Origin: Desulfobulbus sp.
GTDB taxonomy: Bacteria; Desulfobacterota; Desulfobulbia; Desulfobulbales; Desulfobulbaceae
NCBI GenBank assembly: GCA_030602145.1
Contig: JAUWAH010000039.1
Location: 1-10,543, forward strand
DNA: 10,543 bases
Direction of reading: 5' to 3'
In this document: positions 6,310-10,543 of the stretch, in pieces
Numbering within the stretch: position 1 is the first letter of the stretch
How the letters are laid out: each line of letters starts with the position of its first letter
Notes under the pieces: model-generated
Database searches by the model: none
Told to the model about the DNA's origin: nothing
What the model saw: the letters and a program-made list of their open reading frames with translations, nothing else
Position numbers and translations under genes: made by a program

Positions 6310-8723
6310 ATCCCTGGGTCTTGGCCTATGATGGATTCGATCCGCAGGAGGAAAGGTTGCGCGAAGCCCTCTGCACCCTGGGAAACGGTTATTTCGCCAC
6401 CCGGGGCGCGGCGCCGGAATCCCGGGCGGATTCGATCCATTATCCGGGCACCTATCTTGCCGGGGGATACAACCGTCTTCAGACCGAAATTGCCGGGCGG
6501 GTCATTGAAAACGAGGATCTGGTCAACATGCCCAACTGGCTGGTCACCGTGATCCGGCCCGAGGGAGAGGACGCGCTGTCTGCCGAGTCCGGCCATCTCA
6601 TCGCCTATCGCCAGGAACTGCACCTCAAAGAGGGGTTGCTGTGCAGAACCATGCAGTTCAGGGACCGGCAGAATCGGGAAACCACCCTGATACAGCGGCG
6701 TTTCGTCCACATGGGCCACATGCATCTGGCGGCCCTGGAAACCACGATCATCGCCCGAAACTGGTCCGGCCGGATCCGGGTTCTCTCCAGCCTTGACGGC
6801 AGCGTGATCAATGCCGGAGTCCAGCGCTACCGGCAGCTCAACAGCAGGCACCTGGAGCCCGTCCGGAGCGAGGCAGCGGACGATGAAACGATCTGCCTGC
6901 TGGTGGAGACCAGCCAATCCCGGTTGCGGGTGGCCGAAGCCGCCCGGACCCTGGTCTGTTCCGCAGGGCAAGCGGTCGAGGTTGAACGGACCCTTGTCCG
7001 GCAACCCGGCGTTATCGGTCAGGAATTTTCTATCGACCTGACCGCCGACCAACCGGTGACGATCGAAAAAACCGTCTCTCTGTTCACCTCCAGGGATTTT
7101 TCCACCTCGGAGCCCGCCCTGGAGGCGGTCGAGGCCCTCGGGCAGGCGGGGAGTTTTGCCGAACTCCTGCACAGCCATGTGCTGCAGTGGGATCACCTCT
7201 GGAATCGGTGCGATATCCGGCTCGAGGACAGCGGGCGCGAACAGATGATCCTGCGGCTGCATATTTTTCATCTGCTGCAGACCGTGTCGAGAAACTCCAT
7301 CGATCTGGATGTGGGGGTCCCCGCCCGGGGATGGCACGGCGAGGCCTACCGTGGCCATATCTTCTGGGACGAACTGTTCATCTTTCCCTACCTCAACCTA
7401 CGCATCCCCAACCTCACCCGATCCTTGCTGCTCTACCGCTACCGGCGGCTGCACCGCGCCCGGCTGGCGGCTTTGGCGGAAGGGTTCAAGGGTGCCCTCT
7501 ACCCCTGGCAGAGCGGCAGCAATGGCCGCGAAGAAACCCAGCACCTCCACCTCAATCCGCACTCGAACCGGTGGCTGCCGGACAACAGTCATCTGCAGCG
7601 CCATGTCAACAACACCATCGCCTACAACGTCTGGCAATACTACAAAACCACCGGAGACCAGGAGTTTCTGCACACCTACGGCGCGGAAATGATTTTGGAG
7701 ACAGCCCGGTTCCTGGCCGCCATCACCACCTTCAACCAGGAGCTTGACCGCTACGAGATTCTCGGCGTCATGGGACCCGACGAATATCACGACGGCTATC
7801 CGGAGGCGGCCAGCCCCGGTCTGAACAACAATGCCTACACCAATGTGATGACCGTCTATGTGCTGCGGACCGCCCTTGAAGCGATCGAGGCGCTTGCTCC
7901 CAACAGGAGGTGTGACCTGCTCGAAACCCTGGCCCTGATGCCGGAGGAGTTGCATCGCTGGCGGGATATCACCCGCAAGATGCGGGTCGTCTTCCACGGA
8001 GAGCACATCATCAGCCAGTTCGAGGGCTATGATCAGCTCCTGGAATTTGATTGGGACGCATACCGGAACAGATACGGCGACATCCATCGACTCGACCGGA
8101 TTCTTGAAGCGGAAGGGGACTCCGCCAACCGGTACAAGGTTTCCAAGCAGGCCGACGTGCTGATGCTCTTTTATCTGTTCTCCGCCGAGGAAATCCAGGA
8201 ACTCTTCCGCCTGATGGGATATGCCTTCGATCCGGCCAGCATCCCCGCCAATATCGAGTATTATCTGCAGCGGAGCGCCCACGGCTCGACCCTGAGCCAC
8301 ATTGTTCACTCCTGGGTGCTGTCCCGTTCCGACCGTCCGCATTCCCTGCATCTGCTGTGCAAGGCCCTGGAGAGCGACATTTCCGACATCCAGGGCGGCA
8401 CGACCCATGAAGGGATCCACCTCGGTGCCATGGCCGGCACCGTGGATATTCTGCAGCGCTGCTACACGGGACTGGAATTCCATGGCGACGTGCTCTATGT
8501 GAACCCGAGCATCCCCGAGGGGTTGCCCCGACTTTCGATGCGAATCAAATACCGGGGCAACTGGCTTGATATTGTTGTGACCCCGGAGACCATGACCATT
8601 GCGGCCAGCCCATGCGAACTGCAACCGACCAAGGTATCCTTTCAAGGCACGATCCACCGACTCGCGCCGGGCCAGGCGCTCATTCTTGAGTTGGGTGGCA
8701 AATGCTTGCAGGAGGATCGATGA
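6306..8723 (+). CDS. GH65 family disaccharide phosphorylase (trehalose/kojibiose/maltose type)
   Basis: GH65 phosphorylases split an alpha-linked glucose disaccharide with phosphate, giving beta-glucose-1-phosphate and glucose. The 805-residue product starts with the family's N-terminal beta domain (LGNGYFATRGA near residue 30, YPGTYLAGGYN soon after). The (alpha/alpha)6 barrel carries FWDE (353-356), FKGALYPWQS, the general acid E493 in MGPDEYHDGY, and the phosphate-site motifs HGSTLS (659-664) and GGTTHEGIHLG (697-707), so a phosphorylase is favoured over the few known GH65 hydrolases. Start: ATG 6306 has GGGAAG just upstream and overlaps the previous stop; the GTG at 6291 lacks a ribosome site. 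The neighbouring beta-phosphoglucomutase domain would consume its product. The sequence cannot settle whether trehalose, kojibiose or maltose is the substrate; the trehalose context favours trehalose. Related GH65 domains form the C-terminal part of mycobacterial OtsB1. Confidence 0.9.
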   Translation: MNPWVLAYDGFDPQEERLREALCTLGNGYFATRGAAPESRADSIHYPGTYLAGGYNRLQTEIAGRVIENEDLVNMPNWLVTVIRPEGEDALSAESGHLIAYRQELHLKEGLLCRTMQFRDRQNRETTLIQRRFVHMGHMHLAALETTIIARNWSGRIRVLSSLDGSVINAGVQRYRQLNSRHLEPVRSEAADDETICLLVETSQSRLRVAEAARTLVCSAGQAVEVERTLVRQPGVIGQEFSIDLTADQPVTIEKTVSLFTSRDFSTSEPALEAVEALGQAGSFAELLHSHVLQWDHLWNRCDIRLEDSGREQMILRLHIFHLLQTVSRNSIDLDVGVPARGWHGEAYRGHIFWDELFIFPYLNLRIPNLTRSLLLYRYRRLHRARLAALAEGFKGALYPWQSGSNGREETQHLHLNPHSNRWLPDNSHLQRHVNNTIAYNVWQYYKTTGDQEFLHTYGAEMILETARFLAAITTFNQELDRYEILGVMGPDEYHDGYPEAASPGLNNNAYTNVMTVYVLRTALEAIEALAPNRRCDLLETLALMPEELHRWRDITRKMRVVFHGEHIISQFEGYDQLLEFDWDAYRNRYGDIHRLDRILEAEGDSANRYKVSKQADVLMLFYLFSAEEIQELFRLMGYAFDPASIPANIEYYLQRSAHGSTLSHIVHSWVLSRSDRPHSLHLLCKALESDISDIQGGTTHEGIHLGAMAGTVDILQRCYTGLEFHGDVLYVNPSIPEGLPRLSMRIKYRGNWLDIVVTPETMTIAASPCELQPTKVSFQGTIHRLAPGQALILELGGKCLQEDR
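8710..8715 (+). promoter_or_regulatory. Strong ribosome binding site at the end of the GH65 gene
   Basis: AGGAGG precedes the ATG at 8720, which overlaps the GH65 stop as ATGA. That ATG opens a 55-codon frame ending at 8887 whose product is rich in Ser, Cys, Gly and Pro and does not look like a real protein. The site may be the relic of a start displaced by a frameshift, or coincidence. Confidence 0.4.
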
Positions 8724-8913
8724 TTTCCCGGTCGCCCGTCTGCCGCCACGGTCCCTCATCCCGATGTTCACCGCCATGCACAAAAGCTGCAAGCAAATCG
8801 GGATCTTGCCACGATGGCCGGACCAGATTGCCCGGCTGCAGCAAACATGGGGCGGCGAGCCAATCGCCAGGGACCGGACCATCCTGAAGTTTTTCAGCCC
8901 CGGGAGCATGCAT
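8724..8913 (+). other. Spacer before treZ, open and coding-like in the treZ frame
   Basis: These 190 bases carry no stop in the treZ frame. By hand count about 50 of the 61 codons from 8725 to 8907 end in G or C (about 82%), against about 60% in the frame starting at ATG 8720. The treZ-frame peptide (for example ARLQQTWGGEPIARD, then RTILKFFSPGS) has normal protein composition. In-frame ATGs exist at 8764, 8776 and 8908, but none has a good ribosome site. It may be an N-terminal extension of TreZ, a gene remnant, or untranslated sequence. I see no terminator hairpin here. Confidence 0.4.
8902..8906 (+). promoter_or_regulatory. Ribosome binding site for treZ
   Basis: GGGAG lies seven bases before ATG 8914. 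It is too close to the in-frame ATG at 8908, and the family-typical ATG at 8950 (MPFGTEV) has no site, so 8914 is preferred. Confidence 0.6.
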
Positions 8914-10543
8914 ATGACCCAGGAAACGACCACAAGCCGTGCGCATGTCATGCCCTTCGGAACCGAGGTTCGACCGGATGGGGTGCTGTTTCGCCTCTGG
9001 GCGCCCGGCGCCAGGGCGGTCGAACTGGCCCTGGAACAGACCAACGGCGGCCCTGAACTCTTGCCCATGGCTGACGACGGCCACGGCTGGCACCGGCTCT
9101 TCTCTCCCCGGGCCGGACCCGGCTCCCACTACCGGTTCCGTATCGATGACCACCTGCTGGTCCCCGATCCGGCCTCGCGCTGCCAGGCCGAGGATGTCCA
9201 TGGTCCCAGCGTGGTGATCGACCCGCAAACCTTCCCTTGGCGGGATACTGCTTGGCGGGGCCGCCCCTGGGAAGAGGCGATCATCTATGAACTCCATACC
9301 GGTACCTTTACCCCGGACGGCCGCTTTGCGGGGGTGATCGAACGGCTTGACCACCTGGTCGATCTCGGCATCACCGCCATCGAACTGATGCCGGTGGCCG
9401 ATTTCCCGGGCCGGCGGAACTGGGGCTACGACGGCGCCCTGCTGTTTGCCCCGGACCGGGCCTACGGCTCCCCCGATGATCTCAAGGCCCTGGTGCAGGC
9501 AGCCCATGACCGCAACCTGATGGTCCTGCTCGATGTGGTCTACAATCACTTCGGACCCGAGGGCAACTATCTCTATGTCTATGCCAAAGACGCTTTTTTC
9601 GACGAACACCGGCAGACACCGTGGGGCGGCGCCCTCAATTTCGACGGCGAGGGGTGCGCCACGGTCCGCCGGTTCTTCCTCGACAACGCCCTCTACTGGC
9701 TCGAAGAATACCATGTCGACGGCCTCCGTTTCGATGCGGTCCATGCCATCCTGGACCGGAGCAGGCCGCACATCCTTGAAGAGATTGCCCGGGCGGTCCA
9801 TGCCGGGCCCGGCCGTGATCGCCATATCCACCTGATCCTCGAAAACGACAGCAACGAGGTCCGCTACCTGGACCGGAACCCGGTCGCTCCCAACCCCTTT
9901 TATCGGGCCCAATGGAACGACGACCTCCATCACTGCTGCCACGTCCTGCTCACCGATGAGCGCCAAGGCTACTATGGCGATTACGCCGCCCATCCCCTCG
10001 ACCTCCTCGGACGCTGCCTGACCCAAGGTTTTGCCTATCAGGGTGAGGCCTCACCCTACCGCGACCATCGGCCCCGGGGTGAGCGCAGCGATCACCTGCC
10101 ACCGACGTCCTTTGTCTCCTTCCTGCAGAATCACGACCAGATCGGCAACCGGGCCTTCGGCGAACGGCTGAGGTGCCTGGCCCCGGAACCCCTGCTGCGG
10201 ATGACCGTGGCCCTGGTGCTGCTGGCGCCCTCGGTGCCCCTGCTGTTCATGGGCGAGGAATTCGGCGCCACCACCCCCTTTCTCTATTTCTGCGACTTCG
10301 AGCCGGACCTGGCGACCAAGGTCAGGGAGGGAAGACGCCGGGAATTCAGCCGATTCCCCCGGTTTGCCGACCCTGGAGCCAGGGCGCTGATCCCTGACCC
10401 CAACCAGCCGGACACCTTTGAGCGCTCCCGCCTCGACTGGCGGCAAGCGGACCGGGAAGAAGGGCGTCGCTGGCTGCGGCTGTACCGGGAGTTGCTTACC
10501 CTGCGCCGGAGGACCATCGTGCCACGGCTTGCCGGCCCGGTCC
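8914..10543 (+). CDS. treZ: Malto-oligosyltrehalose trehalohydrolase (GH13), 3'-truncated by window
   Basis: TreZ cleaves malto-oligosyltrehalose, made by TreY at the reducing end of glucan chains, to free trehalose. The frame stays open to the window end: 543 codons, close to a full-length TreZ (about 560-620 residues). An N-terminal carbohydrate-binding beta domain (FGTEVRPDG, FRLWAPGARAVELAL, about 15-100) precedes the GH13 barrel. Visible GH13 motifs are DVVYNH (207-212), nucleophile D274 in GLRFDAVH, acid/base E310 in LILENDSNE, and D408 in QNHDQIGNRAFGER. ELHTGTFTPDGRF (about 125-137), MPVADFPGRRNWGYDG and PLLFMGEEFGATTPF are TreZ hallmarks that separate it from branching enzyme GlgB. 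It follows the GH65 gene by 190 bases on the same strand and probably belongs to the same transcript. No TreY gene is present; it would be expected just outside. The start could lie further upstream. Confidence 0.95.
   Translation, partial: MTQETTTSRAHVMPFGTEVRPDGVLFRLWAPGARAVELALEQTNGGPELLPMADDGHGWHRLFSPRAGPGSHYRFRIDDHLLVPDPASRCQAEDVHGPSVVIDPQTFPWRDTAWRGRPWEEAIIYELHTGTFTPDGRFAGVIERLDHLVDLGITAIELMPVADFPGRRNWGYDGALLFAPDRAYGSPDDLKALVQAAHDRNLMVLLDVVYNHFGPEGNYLYVYAKDAFFDEHRQTPWGGALNFDGEGCATVRRFFLDNALYWLEEYHVDGLRFDAVHAILDRSRPHILEEIARAVHAGPGRDRHIHLILENDSNEVRYLDRNPVAPNPFYRAQWNDDLHHCCHVLLTDERQGYYGDYAAHPLDLLGRCLTQGFAYQGEASPYRDHRPRGERSDHLPPTSFVSFLQNHDQIGNRAFGERLRCLAPEPLLRMTVALVLLAPSVPLLFMGEEFGATTPFLYFCDFEPDLATKVREGRRREFSRFPRFADPGARALIPDPNQPDTFERSRLDWRQADREEGRRWLRLYRELLTLRRRTIVPRLAGPV

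Noticed and set aside
8720..8887. Small open frame of 55 codons with a strong ribosome binding site after GH65
   Set aside because: The product is rich in Ser, Cys, Gly and Pro with only about 60% G/C at third positions, while the treZ frame has about 82%. Not called as a gene, but the site is reported.
7398..9068. Long minus-strand open frame (556 codons) opposite GH65
   Set aside because: It spans the GH65 catalytic region and the start of treZ in antisense and shows no family motif; the plus-strand genes explain the region.
8680..10026. Minus-strand open frame (448 codons) opposite treZ
   Set aside because: The plus strand reads as unmistakable TreZ with GH13 motifs up to the window end; the antisense product has biased Val/Gly/Glu-rich composition and no motifs.

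Overview
The window reads as a GC-rich (roughly 60%) Gram-negative chromosome segment. All six genes lie on the plus strand and are tightly packed; there are no tRNAs, rRNAs, insertion sequences or CRISPR arrays. The GH77 enzyme type, the MscS/GGDEF pair and the trehalose genes would fit a deltaproteobacterial (Desulfobacterota-like) host, but that is an impression from protein flavour, not a phylogenetic result.

Layout: (1) 2-1870, the 3' part of a divergent GH77 4-alpha-glucanotransferase whose start lies before the window. (2) A 151-bp spacer with weak hairpins. (3) 2022-3716, a large MscS-family mechanosensitive channel with a signal peptide and about seven membrane segments. (4) 3728-4663, a diguanylate cyclase with an intact GGEEF site and I-site behind a helical domain that resembles a CZB zinc sensor but lacks most zinc ligands. 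(5) 4741-6309, a fusion of a beta-phosphoglucomutase-like HAD domain with a trehalose-6-phosphate phosphatase domain. (6) 6306-8723, a GH65 disaccharide phosphorylase overlapping the fusion gene by four bases (ATGA). (7) 8914 to the window end, the first 543 codons of malto-oligosyltrehalose trehalohydrolase (TreZ), cut off by the window edge.

How they work together (inference from families): GH77 reshapes malto-oligosaccharides. TreZ, with a TreY partner that should lie just outside, releases trehalose from them. The phosphatase domain makes trehalose from trehalose-6-phosphate. GH65 plus the beta-phosphoglucomutase domain could convert trehalose (or kojibiose or maltose) and phosphate into beta-glucose-1-phosphate and then glucose-6-phosphate. 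A channel that vents solutes on hypo-osmotic shock and a c-di-GMP synthase sit inside this block, which suggests an osmotic-stress and glycogen/trehalose locus.

Most notable points: the HAD-phosphatase gene and the GH65 gene together match the domain order of mycobacterial OtsB1 (Rv2006), here split in two; the cyclase sensor domain looks zinc-blind; and about 60 codons before treZ look coding in the treZ frame, while the strong ribosome binding site there points to another frame. I found no clearly new type of system.
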